Positions 25,928-34,023 of a DNA stretch of 64,000 nt are shown in pieces. Within the stretch, counting starts at the first letter, position 1; the number at the start of each line of letters is the position of its first letter. Both the position numbers and the translations under genes were made by a program. The notes under the pieces are model-generated. The model ran no database searches, had not been told where the DNA came from, and worked only from the letters and a program-made list of their open reading frames with translations. This stretch comes from Streptomyces sp. ISL-43 (GTDB taxonomy: Bacteria; Actinomycetota; Actinomycetes; Streptomycetales; Streptomycetaceae), in the NCBI RefSeq assembly GCF_018614195.1, contig NZ_JAGGOT010000023.1, positions 124,001 to 188,000 of the forward strand. The letters run 5' to 3'.

Positions 25928-27874
25928 ATGGGATTTATGGGGGACAGGTCAACTCTGCTGGAGACAGGGCGGTTTGTGAGGGCGGAGGCCGAGTCGGGTA
26001 CGGAGACCGATGGGGCGGCTCAGACTGTTGACGTGCGGACCGCGATGACCACGCGGCCGGCATGGGACACGGCGGCCGCGGCCTCTGTGCGGGCTGTTCC
26101 GGCCACGCAGGCCGCGCAGTCGGCCCAGGCAGCCCAGGACGACGCGGTGTTCGACGACGAGGCGTTCACGCTGGCCGACGCGGCCAGCGACGCCGAGTTG
26201 GAGGCCCGCCACCGGGTCGCCGCCGACAAGGGGGACCCGGGCGCCATGAGCGTGCTCGGGGCGCTCCTGCTGCGCCGCGGCGACCTCGCCGGAGCCGAGC
26301 CGTACCTGCGCGGGGCGACGGGGGAGGGCGACCGCGCCGCCGCCAACAACCTCGGCGTGCTCCTGCACCAGCGCGGCTACCCCGAGGAGGCTGCCGGCTG
26401 GTGGCGCGTCGCCGCCGTGGCCGGATCGGCTCCGGCCGCGCACGCCCTGGGCCGCCACTACCGCGAGCGGGGCGACGAGCCCGCCGCCGAGTACTGGATG
26501 CGCCAGGCGGCGGAATCCGGCCACGCGCTGGGTGCGTACGGGCTCGCGGACCTGCTGGAGCACCGCGGGGACAAGGGTGTCGAGCGCTGGTTCCGGGCCG
26601 CAGCCGAACAGGGGCACCGCGAAGCCGCGTACCGGCTGGCGCGGCACCTGCGCAAGGGCGACCCGGCCGAGGCCGAGCAGTGGTACCGGCAGGCCGCCGC
26701 GCGCGGGCACCGGCGCGCCGCGCTGCACCTGGGCACGCTGCTGGAGGCGCGCGGCGAACTGAAGGAGGCCGGGCGCTGGTACCTGACCTCCGCCAAGCAG
26801 GGCGAGCCGCGGGCGGCGTGCGCGCTCGGCTTCCTGCTGCGCGACGCCGGTGACGAGGAGAACGCGGCCACGTGGTGGCTGCGGGCCGCGCAGGACGGCG
26901 ACGGCAACGCGGCGAACGCGCTGGGCGCGCTCCACGCCGCGCGGGGCGAGACCCAGACCGCGGAGAAGTGGTACCGGGCCGCGATGGACGCCGGCGACCA
27001 GAACGGGGCGTACAACCTCGCGCTGCTGTGCGCCGCACAGGAGCGGACCGCGCAGGCCGAGCAGTGGTACCGGCGCGCCGCGTACGCGGGGCACCGCGAG
27101 GCGGCCAACGCGCTGGCCATCATGCTGCTCCAGGTCGGGGACGCGGCGGGCGCCGAGCCGTGGTTCTCCAAGGCGGCGGAGGCGGGCAGCGTGGACGCCG
27201 CGTTCAACCTCGGGATCCTCTTCGCCAGCCGCGACGAGGACCGCACCGCGCTGAAGTGGTACGAGCGGGCCGCGTCGGCGGGGCACACCGACGCGGCGCT
27301 GCAGGTGGGCATCGCGCTGGTCCGGGACGGCGAGGAGCGGGCCGCGGAACGGCACTTGCGGTGCGCGGCGGGCGGCGGCAGCGCAGAGGCCGCCTTCCGG
27401 CTGGCCTCGCTGCTGGAGTCGCTGGCCCCGCCGCCGGAGCCGGTGGCGCTGGGCGAGCCGGTGGGCGGCGCGGCGAAGACCGAGGGCGAGGAGTGGTACG
27501 AGCGGGCCGCCGAGCTGGGGCACCGGCGGGCGCAGGTCCGCATCGGCATGCTGGCCGCCGCGCGGGGCGAGCTGGCGGTCGCCGCGCGGTGGTACCGGGA
27601 GGCGGCGGAAGCCGGCTCGCGCAACGGGGCGTTCAACCTGGGGCTGCTGCTCGCGCGCGAGGGGAACGAGCCGGAGGCGGCGCTGTGGTGGACGCGGGCG
27701 GCGGTGGCCGGACACGGCCGCGCGGCGCTGCGGCTGGGGCTGCTCGCCGCCCGCCAGGGGGACCTGGCGGAGGGGCAGAAGTGGTGCGTGCGTGCGATGG
27801 AGCTGGGACCGGCGGAGGTCTCGGAGCGCGCGGCCCGGCTGCGCGAGGCCCTGGCCGAGGAACTCTCGGTCTGA
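25928..27874 (+). CDS. Large Sel1/TPR-like repeat protein
   Basis: A 648-residue protein. After a 90-residue disordered N-terminus come about 15 Sel1-like repeats of 33-36 residues. Their consensus is roughly A(E/A)xWYRxAAxxGHxxAAxxLGxLL, running from residue 90 to about 630 with a short break near 500 (SLAPPPEPVALG). Sel1 solenoids bind proteins. There is no signal peptide or catalytic domain. The ATG at 25928 has AGGTGA upstream; ATG at 25937 is also possible. It sits alone between two identical tRNA-fMet genes. Confidence 0.88.
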   Translation: MGFMGDRSTLLETGRFVRAEAESGTETDGAAQTVDVRTAMTTRPAWDTAAAASVRAVPATQAAQSAQAAQDDAVFDDEAFTLADAASDAELEARHRVAADKGDPGAMSVLGALLLRRGDLAGAEPYLRGATGEGDRAAANNLGVLLHQRGYPEEAAGWWRVAAVAGSAPAAHALGRHYRERGDEPAAEYWMRQAAESGHALGAYGLADLLEHRGDKGVERWFRAAAEQGHREAAYRLARHLRKGDPAEAEQWYRQAAARGHRRAALHLGTLLEARGELKEAGRWYLTSAKQGEPRAACALGFLLRDAGDEENAATWWLRAAQDGDGNAANALGALHAARGETQTAEKWYRAAMDAGDQNGAYNLALLCAAQERTAQAEQWYRRAAYAGHREAANALAIMLLQVGDAAGAEPWFSKAAEAGSVDAAFNLGILFASRDEDRTALKWYERAASAGHTDAALQVGIALVRDGEERAAERHLRCAAGGGSAEAAFRLASLLESLAPPPEPVALGEPVGGAAKTEGEEWYERAAELGHRRAQVRIGMLAAARGELAVAARWYREAAEAGSRNGAFNLGLLLAREGNEPEAALWWTRAAVAGHGRAALRLGLLAARQGDLAEGQKWCVRAMELGPAEVSERAARLREALAEELSV

Positions 27875-27896
27875 CCGGTCTGACCGGTCTGACCGG
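27871..27896. repeat. Tandem CTGACCGGT repeat at the end of the Sel1 gene
   Basis: Three 9-base units start at the stop codon. Downstream to 28125 I see no intact gene. Confidence 0.7.
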
Positions 27897-27929
27897 CCCC
27901 GCGAGCCCCGGCCCCCTGGCTCGGGCTGC

Positions 27930-28125
27930 CGCCGTGGAGGTCGGTTCGTACGGCCAGGACGTCGCGCGAACGAGCCCACCGGGCCCGCCGTGTCCCGGGC
28001 CGGCGCGGTCCCGTCGGTGTCGTACGCCTCGTACACGGTGACCTCCGCGCCCGTGCGCCGGCCTCGCTGCTCCTGCACGGTCTGCGGGGTTCCCAGGGCG
28101 GCCGGGACCCGGCCGGTTAACCGAT
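27930..28125 (-). pseudogene. Possible coding remnant before tRNA-fMet copy 2
   Basis: One minus-strand frame here reads like protein (TPQTVQEQRGRRTGAEVTVY, then EAYDTDGTAPARDT). It has no start, no ribosome site and no clear end, since it runs on as the shadow of the Sel1 gene. It may be the decayed end of a lost gene. I do not recognise a family, and it may be chance. Confidence 0.2.
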
Positions 28126-28155
28126 TTGCATCTGCTCGCCGGGCTCGCGTAAAGT
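28126..28155 (+). promoter_or_regulatory. Promoter of tRNA-fMet copy 2
   Basis: TTGCAT, an 18-base spacer, then TAAAGT, ending 12 bases before the mature tRNA 5' end. Confidence 0.6.
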
Positions 28156-28167
28156 CAGGTTTACCGA

Positions 28168-28241
28168 CGCGGGGTGGAGCAGCTCGGTAGCTCGCTGGGC
28201 TCATAACCCAGAGGTCGCAGGTTCAAATCCTGTCCCCGCTA
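28168..28241 (+). tRNA. Initiator tRNA-fMet(CAT), copy 2
   Basis: Base-for-base identical to copy 1 across all 74 positions, including the flanks TTTACCGA and CTGAA. It has its own promoter and terminator. Confidence 0.96.
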
Positions 28242-28251
28242 CTGAAGGCTC

Positions 28252-28282
28252 GAAGGCCCGGATCCTCTGGATCCGGGCCTTC
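28252..28282 (+). terminator. Terminator of tRNA-fMet copy 2
   Basis: GAAGGCCCGGATCC and its complement with the loop TCT. The stem is the same as in copy 1, so the duplication covered the terminator as well. Confidence 0.85.
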
Positions 28283-28339
28283 AGTCGTTTCCGGACGCCA
28301 AGACCGCAAAAGGCGGGACGGCGTCGTGAAGACGGAAAA

Positions 28340-28374
28340 GAGGGGGTGGGGGCTCATCGAGCCCCCACCCCCTC
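28340..28374 (-). terminator. catR terminator
   Basis: A perfect 15-bp stem (GAGGGGGTGGGGGCT and its complement) is followed on the minus strand by TTTTCC. Confidence 0.85.
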
Positions 28375-28391
28375 GCGGTCTTTCCGGCCGG

Positions 28392-28808
28392 TTACGCGCC
28401 GGCGCAGTTCGGGCACACCCCGCGGTACGTCACCTCGACCGCCGACACCGTGAAGCCGAAGCGCTCCGTGTCCGGCAGGTCGGCCAGCGGATTGCCCGCC
28501 GGGTGGACGTCGCGGATCGCGCCGCACTGGGCGCACACCAGGTGCTGGTGGGGCCGGTGGGCGTTCGGGTCGTACCGCTTGGCGCGCCGGTCCGTGGAGA
28601 CTTCCAGGACCTCGCCGAGGGTGACGAGTTCGCCCAGGGTGTTGTAGACGGTCGCGCGGGAGATCTCCGGCAGCTTGGCCACGGCGCGCGCGTGCACCTC
28701 GTCGGCCGTCAGGTGAACGTGGTCACCGTCGAGCACCTCGGCCACGACACGCCGCTGTGCGGTCATGCGCCATCCGCGTCCGCGAAGTCGTTCCAGCAGG
28801 TCACTCAT
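28392..28808 (-). CDS. catR: Fur-family peroxide-responsive repressor CatR
   Basis: A 138-residue Fur/PerR-type regulator. The winged helix lies in residues 1-80 (RMTAQRRVVAEVL, then SRATVYNTLGEL). A regulatory-metal/dimer region has RPHQHLVC, and structural zinc pairs CAQC and CPNC are present. It is divergent from the catalase gene with an inverted repeat in between, the arrangement of CatR-CatA in Streptomyces, where oxidation of CatR releases repression. The ATG is at 28808. Confidence 0.88.
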   Translation of the reverse strand: MSDLLERLRGRGWRMTAQRRVVAEVLDGDHVHLTADEVHARAVAKLPEISRATVYNTLGELVTLGEVLEVSTDRRAKRYDPNAHRPHQHLVCAQCGAIRDVHPAGNPLADLPDTERFGFTVSAVEVTYRGVCPNCAGA

Positions 28809-28874
28809 GGGCGTCAGCCTAACAGCGAGGGGATTCGGTGTAACTCCCGAACCGGTGCGGACTTGGATGTTTAC

Positions 28875-28902
28875 TTGACTTAGACAAAGTCCATTGTAGG
28901 AT
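28875..28902 (+). promoter_or_regulatory. catA promoter overlapped by a Fur-type operator
   Basis: TTGACT (28875-28880), 16 bases, TAGGAT (28897-28902). Between the two lies the inverted repeat GACTT-N5-AAGTC (28877-28891), placed to block RNA polymerase. Confidence 0.7.
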
Positions 28903-28956
28903 CGGAAACGGCACAGGCCAAGGACAGGACACGCAGGAATGACGCAGGAGGCGCAC

Positions 28957-30411
28957 GTGACGCAGCAGGGACCGCTCACCACGGAGGCCGGGGCTCCGGT
29001 CGCCGACAACCAGAACAGCGAGACCGCTGGCGTCGGCGGGCCCGTTCTCGTCCAGGACCAGCTGCTCCTGGAGAAGCTCGCCCACTTCAACCGCGAGCGC
29101 ATCCCGGAGCGCGTGGTGCACGCCCGCGGCGCCGGCGCGTACGGCACCTTCACGCTCACGCGTGACGTCTCGCAGTGGACCCGGGCGAAGTTCCTGTCCG
29201 AGGTCGGCAAGGAGACCGAGACCTTCCTGCGCTTCTCCACCGTCGCGGGCAACCTCGGCAGCGCCGACGCGGTGCGCGACCCCCGCGGCTGGGCGCTGAA
29301 GTTCTACACCGAAGAGGGCAACTACGACCTCGTCGGCAACAACACCCCGGTGTTCTTCATCAAGGACGCCATCAAGTTCCCGGACTTCATCCACACCCAG
29401 AAGCGCGACCCGTACACGGGCTCGCAGGAGGCGGACAACGTCTGGGACTTCTGGGGTCTGTCGCCCGAGTCCACCCACCAGGTGACCTGGCTGTTCGGTG
29501 ACCGCGGCATCCCGGCGTCCTACCGCCACATGAACGGCTACGGCTCGCACACGTTCCAGTGGAACAACGAGGCCGGCGAGGTCTTCTGGGTCAAGTACCA
29601 CTTCAAGACCGACCAGGGCATCAAGAACCTCACCCAGGCCGAGGCCAACCAGCTCGCCGGTGAGGACCCCGACTCGCACCAGCGCGACCTGCGCGAGTCG
29701 ATCGAGCGCGGCGACTTCCCGTCCTGGACCGTGCAGGTCCAGATCATGCCGGCGGCCGAGGCGGCCGAGTACCGCTTCAACCCGTTCGACCTCACCAAGG
29801 TGTGGCCGCACGAGGACTACCCGCCGATCGAGATCGGCAAGCTGGAGCTCAACCGCAACCCGGAGAACGTCTTCGCCGAGGTCGAGCAGTCGATCTTCTC
29901 CCCGGCGCACTTCGTCCCCGGTATCGGTCCGTCCCCGGACAAGATGCTCCAGGGCCGTCTCTTCGGCTACGGCGACGCCCACCGCTACCGCGTCGGCATC
30001 AACGCCGACCACCTGCCGGTGAACCGTCCGCACGCCACCGAGGCGCGCACCAACTCCCGTGACGGCTACCTGTACGACGGCCGCCACAAGGGTGCGAAGA
30101 ACTACGAGCCGAACAGCTTCGGCGGCCCGCACCAGACGGACCGTCCGCTGTGGGTCTCCAACGCGGTGACCGGCGGCACGGGCAACCACCCCGCCGCGGT
30201 GCACAGCGAGGACACCGACTTCGTCCAGGCGGGCAACCTCTACCGCCTGTACTCGGAGGACGAGAAGGCCCGTCTGATCGAGAACCTGTCCGGCTTCATC
30301 GCCAAGGTCTCGCGTGACGACATCGTCGAGCGCGCGATCGACAACTTCCGCCAGGCGGACGGCGACTTCGGCAAGCGCCTGGAGGCCGCGGTCCAGGCCC
30401 TTCGCGGCTGA
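28957..30411 (+). CDS. catA: Monofunctional haem catalase
   Basis: A 484-residue small-subunit catalase. The catalytic His is in [12 protein letters not shown], and the Asn region is [12 protein letters not shown] and VGNNTPVFF. The proximal haem Tyr lies in the [12 protein letters not shown] segment. The GTG at 28957 ([12 protein letters not shown]) has a perfect AGGAGG five bases upstream and matches the usual catalase N-terminus. An ATG at 28939 would add six residues with a poorer site. Its expression should follow CatR. Confidence 0.95.
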   Translation: MTQQGPLTTEAGAPVADNQNSETAGVGGPVLVQDQLLLEKLAHFNRERIPERVVHARGAGAYGTFTLTRDVSQWTRAKFLSEVGKETETFLRFSTVAGNLGSADAVRDPRGWALKFYTEEGNYDLVGNNTPVFFIKDAIKFPDFIHTQKRDPYTGSQEADNVWDFWGLSPESTHQVTWLFGDRGIPASYRHMNGYGSHTFQWNNEAGEVFWVKYHFKTDQGIKNLTQAEANQLAGEDPDSHQRDLRESIERGDFPSWTVQVQIMPAAEAAEYRFNPFDLTKVWPHEDYPPIEIGKLELNRNPENVFAEVEQSIFSPAHFVPGIGPSPDKMLQGRLFGYGDAHRYRVGINADHLPVNRPHATEARTNSRDGYLYDGRHKGAKNYEPNSFGGPHQTDRPLWVSNAVTGGTGNHPAAVHSEDTDFVQAGNLYRLYSEDEKARLIENLSGFIAKVSRDDIVERAIDNFRQADGDFGKRLEAAVQALRG

Positions 30412-30431
30412 TCCGGCGCCTTGTCGTAGCA

Positions 30432-30476
30432 GGCCGACGGGCCGGTGTCCCCGAGAGGGGCGCCGGCCCGTCGGCC
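30432..30476 (+). terminator. catA terminator
   Basis: GGCCGACGGGCCGG pairs perfectly with CCGGCCCGTCGGCC, followed by GTTT. Confidence 0.85.
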
Positions 30477-30487
30477 GTTTCCGGCTC

Positions 30488-30883
30488 CTACGCGGGAACG
30501 CGGCTGCGCCGGAGCGGAGCCCAGCAGCGGATGACGTCGCGGACGGAGACGATGCCGACGGGGCCGCCGTCCTCCAGCACGATCAGGTGCCGGAAACCGC
30601 CGTGGGCCATCGCCTCGGCGGCTTCCTGCACGGTGGCGTCCGGGGTGCAGAAGACCACGTTGTTGGTGGTGTGCGCGCCCACGGACTCGCGGTCGGGGTC
30701 GTGTCCGGCCCCGAGCGAGTTGAGGATGTCGCGCTCGGTCAGAATGCCGATGCCGCTGTGCTCGGGATCGAGGACGACGGCCGCGCCGACGCGCCGGCCG
30801 GACATCAGGCAGGCCGCCTGACGCAGGGTGTGAGTGGGTCCGAGGGTGAGGATCACGGTGCTCATGGCGTCACGGACGAGCAT
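30488..30883 (-). CDS. Two-CBS-domain protein
   Basis: A 131-residue protein consisting of one Bateman module. CBS1 has MSTVILTLGPTHTLRQAACL and GILTERDI; CBS2 has VVFCTPDATVQEAAEAM and GIVSVRDV. It has no fused effector domain, so it probably binds an adenine nucleotide and acts on a partner. The ATG at 30883 has AGGAGGT upstream at a slightly long distance. It is convergent with catA. Confidence 0.85.
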   Translation of the reverse strand: MLVRDAMSTVILTLGPTHTLRQAACLMSGRRVGAAVVLDPEHSGIGILTERDILNSLGAGHDPDRESVGAHTTNNVVFCTPDATVQEAAEAMAHGGFRHLIVLEDGGPVGIVSVRDVIRCWAPLRRSRVPA

Positions 30884-31080
30884 GAAGAGAGCCACCTCCT
30901 GTGAGTCCCTCCGCTCGGGTGGGGTGCGCCGTGCGGGCCCGCACTTAGAGAAAGCCTTCACAAGCGCACAAGCGGAGGAGTCCCAGATTCCCACGGACAC
31001 GGAGTGTCAGCAAGGAGGCGCGCAAGGGGGCGCGTTCGGCGGCGGTGGGCGAGGTCAGGCGCAGACGTGAGGGGCAGACG

Positions 31081-31893
31081 TCAGGCGCGCGGGCGCAGGA
31101 GCTCCAGCATGCGTTCGTGCAGCAGCCCGTTCGAGGCCGCCGCGTTCCCGCCGTGTACGCCGTCCTGCCCGTCCAGGGCGGTGAAACGGCCCCCGGCCTC
31201 CTCGACCACGACCGCCAGGGCCGCCATGTCCCACAGGTTGAGCTCCGGCTCGGCGCACAGGTCGAGCGAGCCCTCGGCGACCATCATGTACGGCCAGAAG
31301 TCCCCGTAGCCCCGCGTACGCCAGCACGCGCGGGTCAGGTCCAGGAAGCCGGGCAGCCGCCCCTGCTCCTCCCAGCCGCTCAGCGAGGAGTAGGCGAAGG
31401 AGGCGTCGGCGAGGTCGGCGACCTTGGAGACACCGAGCGCGGTGGTCTCGCCGAGCGCGCCTCCCGCGTACGCTCCGCGGCCGCGCGCCGCCCACCAGCG
31501 GCGGCCCAGCGCCGGGGCGGACACCACGCCGACGACGGGCCGGAAGGCCCCGGCCGGGTCCTCGGGGTCCACCTCCATCAGGGAGATCAGCGTCGCCCAG
31601 ACCGGCACGCCGCGCACGTAGTTCTTCGTACCGTCGATCGGGTCCACGACCCAGCGGCGCGGGCCGTCGCCCTTGAGGCCGTACTCCTCGCCCAGGATCG
31701 CGTCGTCGGGCCGCGCGGCCGAGATCCCGGCCCGGATGATCTCCTCGGTGGCGGTGTCGGCCTCGCTCACCGGGGTCATGTCGGGCTTCGTCTCGACTCT
31801 CAGGTCGAGGGCGCGGAACCGCTCCATCGTGGCGGCGTCCGCCGCGTCGGCGAGTTCGAGGGCAAGGCGCAGGTCATCGTCATACTCGGGCAT
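31081..31893 (-). CDS. hisN: Histidinol-phosphatase (inositol-monophosphatase family)
   Basis: A 270-residue IMPase-fold phosphatase. The metal sites are LGEEYG, WVVDPIDGTKNYVRG and ELNLWDMAAL. The S. coelicolor homologue at this place (SCO5208) was shown to be the missing histidinol-phosphatase of histidine biosynthesis. The ATG is at 31893, reading MPEYDDDLR. The open frame further upstream is non-conserved. It is divergent from a TetR gene. Confidence 0.9.
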   Translation of the reverse strand: MPEYDDDLRLALELADAADAATMERFRALDLRVETKPDMTPVSEADTATEEIIRAGISAARPDDAILGEEYGLKGDGPRRWVVDPIDGTKNYVRGVPVWATLISLMEVDPEDPAGAFRPVVGVVSAPALGRRWWAARGRGAYAGGALGETTALGVSKVADLADASFAYSSLSGWEEQGRLPGFLDLTRACWRTRGYGDFWPYMMVAEGSLDLCAEPELNLWDMAALAVVVEEAGGRFTALDGQDGVHGGNAAASNGLLHERMLELLRPRA

Positions 31894-31955
31894 GGCCGAA
31901 CAGTACCGAGACCGCCGGGGCCCCGTGCGCGGCGTCCACGGTGCGGCACGCACCC

Positions 31956-31980
31956 TTGACAGGACCTGTCGGCCCGTCAA
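31956..31980. promoter_or_regulatory. Candidate TetR operator between hisN and the TetR gene
   Basis: GACAGG-A-CCTGTC (31958-31970) is a perfect inverted repeat that overlaps a TTGACA -35 (31956-31961) and is followed by GTCAA. It fits autorepression by the adjacent TetR protein. Confidence 0.5.
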
Positions 31981-32012
31981 CTCTGACGGAGACGTCAAAG
32001 GGGGAGGCGACG

Positions 32013-32597
32013 GTGCCCACGGCCCGGGAGTCCTTGCTGGAAGCGGCGGGAGCGGCGCTCGCGGCGCGCCCTTGGCCGGCCGTGCGGATGGTCGACGTGG
32101 CGGCCTCCGCCGGGGTGTCGCGCCAGACCCTCTACAACGAGTTCGCCGGCAAGGCGGGCCTGGGCCACGCCCTGGTCCGGCGCGACGCCGCCTGGTACCT
32201 CGACGGGGTGGACCGGGTGCTGGGCTCCCCGGGCGGCTCCGCCGAACGGCTCGCGGCGGTCGCGGAGTGGACCGTGCGCGCGGCCGAGGCGCGTCCCCTC
32301 GTACGGGCCCTGCTGACGGGGTGCTGGAACGGGAACTTACCTGTGCCGGCCGGCCGGGGAGTGCGGCCGGGACTGCCCGCCCTCGGCCCCGCCGAGCTGG
32401 TCCGCGCCGTGCGCGAGCGGGCCGGCGCGGCCATCGCCCCGGGCGAGGCCGCGCACCGGTGCGAGCTGGCCGTACGGCTCGCGGTGTCCTACCTGATCGC
32501 CCCGGCCGGCCCGCCCGGGCCCGGCTCCGGCGAACTGCTGCGGCTGTTGGACGCGCCGGGCCTCACTGCGCCGAGCCCGACAGCTGGAGTCCGATGA
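32013..32597 (+). CDS. TetR-family regulator
   Basis: A 194-residue TetR protein. The helix-turn-helix is at residues 20-50 (VRMVDVAASAGVSRQTLYNE), and the C-terminus is variable and Ala/Gly-rich. The GTG at 32013 has GGGGGAGG five bases upstream. Its 3' end overlaps the 3' end of the SMR exporter gene on the other strand by 35 bases. The ligand is unknown; control of the adjacent exporter is likely from position. Confidence 0.85.
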   Translation: MPTARESLLEAAGAALAARPWPAVRMVDVAASAGVSRQTLYNEFAGKAGLGHALVRRDAAWYLDGVDRVLGSPGGSAERLAAVAEWTVRAAEARPLVRALLTGCWNGNLPVPAGRGVRPGLPALGPAELVRAVRERAGAAIAPGEAAHRCELAVRLAVSYLIAPAGPPGPGSGELLRLLDAPGLTAPSPTAGVR

Positions 32598-32886
32598 CGC
32601 CGAGGATGACCAGCGAGATCGATACGAGCTTGAGGGTGGAGACCAGGTCGCCGAGGAAGATCATCCCGTAGATGGCGGTCCCGGCGGCGCCGATGCCCGT
32701 CCACACCGCGTAGGCCGGGCCCACGTCCAGCTTCTTCAGGGCCAGCGTCAGCAGACCGAAACTGCCGAGCGCGAAGCACGCGAAGGCGACGGTCGGCCAC
32801 AGCCGGGTGAAGCCGTGCGACAGCTTGAGGCAGACCGCGAAGCCCGTTTCCAGGATTCCGGCGACCACGACCAACAGCCACGCCAT
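32563..32886 (-). CDS. SMR-family exporter of the Gdx (SugE) guanidinium type
   Basis: A 107-residue four-helix transporter. The proton/substrate Glu is in VAGILETGFAV (residue 13). The Gdx-type signatures are KLSHGFTRLWPT and GPAYAVWTGIGAAGTAIYG. Such proteins work as dual-topology dimers, and the SugE/Gdx subgroup exports guanidinium. The ATG at 32886 has GGGAGG upstream. There is no SMR pair partner nearby, and I see no guanidine riboswitch motif in its leader. Confidence 0.85.
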   Translation of the reverse strand: MAWLLVVVAGILETGFAVCLKLSHGFTRLWPTVAFACFALGSFGLLTLALKKLDVGPAYAVWTGIGAAGTAIYGMIFLGDLVSTLKLVSISLVILGVIGLQLSGSAQ

Positions 32887-32931
32887 GGCGTATGCCTCCC
32901 GCGTCACGTGGTGCGCTCTTGGCCCGGCCGG

Positions 32932-32947
32932 CGCACCACTTGGTGCG
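32932..32947. promoter_or_regulatory. Palindromic operator upstream of the SMR exporter
   Basis: CGCACCA-CT-TGGTGCG has 7-bp arms. On the minus strand it lies directly after CATAAT, a possible -10. A second half-site GCGCACCA follows closer to the gene. Confidence 0.55.
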
Positions 32948-33004
32948 ATTATGCATTTACCAGACATCGCATACGGCAAACCCCGCCGGAGGGTCGACCG
33001 TCGA

Positions 33005-34015
33005 TCAGTCGCCCTCGCGCCGCTCCCGTGTCTGGAGCAGCCGCCGCAGCGAGTACAGCCGCGCGGGATCCGCGTGGCCGTCCTCCACCCACTTGTCGAG
33101 CGCGCAGTCCTGCTCGTCGTGGCTGCACGCGCGCGGGCACCCCTCCGTCCCCGGCACCAGCTCCGGGAAGGCCAGGATCACCCGGGACGGGTCCACGTGG
33201 TGCAGGCCGAAGGAGCGCACGCCCGGGGTGTCGATGACCCAGCCGTCCCCGCCCGGCAGCGGCAGCGCGAGCGCCGAGGTGGTGGTGTGCCGGCCGCGGC
33301 CGGTCACCGCGTTGACCACTCCGGTGGCGCGCTGGCGGCCCTCGGCGACCAGCGAGTTCACCAGCGTGGTCTTGCCGACGCCCGAGTGGCCGACGAAGGC
33401 GGTGATCCGGCCGTTGAGGTGCTCGCGCACCCGGTCGGCCGCGTCGCCCGCCGCCAGCTCCTCGCGGTTGGTGACCACATAGTTCAGCCCGAAGGTCGAG
33501 TAGATCTCCAGGATCTTGTCCGCGGAGGTCAGGTCGGACTTCGTGAGCACCAGCAGCGGCTCCAGCCCGGCGTCGTACGCCGCCACCAGGCAGCGGTCGA
33601 TCATCCGGGGCCGCGGCTCCGGATCGGCCAGCGCCGTGACGATCGCCAACTGGTCGGCGTTGGCGACGACCACGCGCTCGTACGGGTCGTCGTCGTCGGC
33701 CGTGCGCCGCAGCACGGACTTGCGCTCCTCGATGCGCACGATGCGGGCGAGGGTGTCCTTCTTGCCGGACAGGTCACCGACGATCCAGACCCGGTCGCCG
33801 ACCACCGCCGCCTTGCGGCCCAGCTCGCGGGCCTTCATGGCGTGCACCGCGCGGTCCTCGACGAGGCAGGTGAGCCGGCCCCGGTCCACGGTCAGGACGA
33901 ATCCCTCGGCCGCGTCCTCGTGTTTGGGGCGGATGGTCGTCCGAGGCCGGTTGCCCTTGGGGTTGGGCCGCTGGCGGATGTCGTCCTCGTCGGTGTGCTT
34001 GCCGTACCTGCGCAT
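33005..34015 (-). CDS. rsgA: Ribosome small-subunit-dependent GTPase RsgA
   Basis: A 336-residue circularly permuted GTPase that helps late 30S maturation. An OB-fold lies at residues 40-100. G4 (LTKSDL) precedes G1 (GHSGVGKTTLVN) and G3 (DTPGVRSFG). The C-terminal zinc motif is CPRACSHDEQDC. The ATG is at 34015, reading MRRYGKHTDEDD. The stop of aroA lies 9 bases upstream of this start, so the two are probably cotranscribed. Confidence 0.95.
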   Translation of the reverse strand: MRRYGKHTDEDDIRQRPNPKGNRPRTTIRPKHEDAAEGFVLTVDRGRLTCLVEDRAVHAMKARELGRKAAVVGDRVWIVGDLSGKKDTLARIVRIEERKSVLRRTADDDDPYERVVVANADQLAIVTALADPEPRPRMIDRCLVAAYDAGLEPLLVLTKSDLTSADKILEIYSTFGLNYVVTNREELAAGDAADRVREHLNGRITAFVGHSGVGKTTLVNSLVAEGRQRATGVVNAVTGRGRHTTTSALALPLPGGDGWVIDTPGVRSFGLHHVDPSRVILAFPELVPGTEGCPRACSHDEQDCALDKWVEDGHADPARLYSLRRLLQTRERREGD

Positions 34016-34023
34016 GACGGGCC

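Noticed and set aside
28957..30411. Catalase start at ATG 28939.
   Set aside because: GTG 28957 has the perfect AGGAGG and gives the usual N-terminus; the ATG has a weaker site.
32887..33004. Guanidine riboswitch in front of the Gdx-type exporter.
   Set aside because: No paired ACGR-loop hairpins or other guanidine-riboswitch core is visible; a palindromic operator explains the conserved-looking sequence better.
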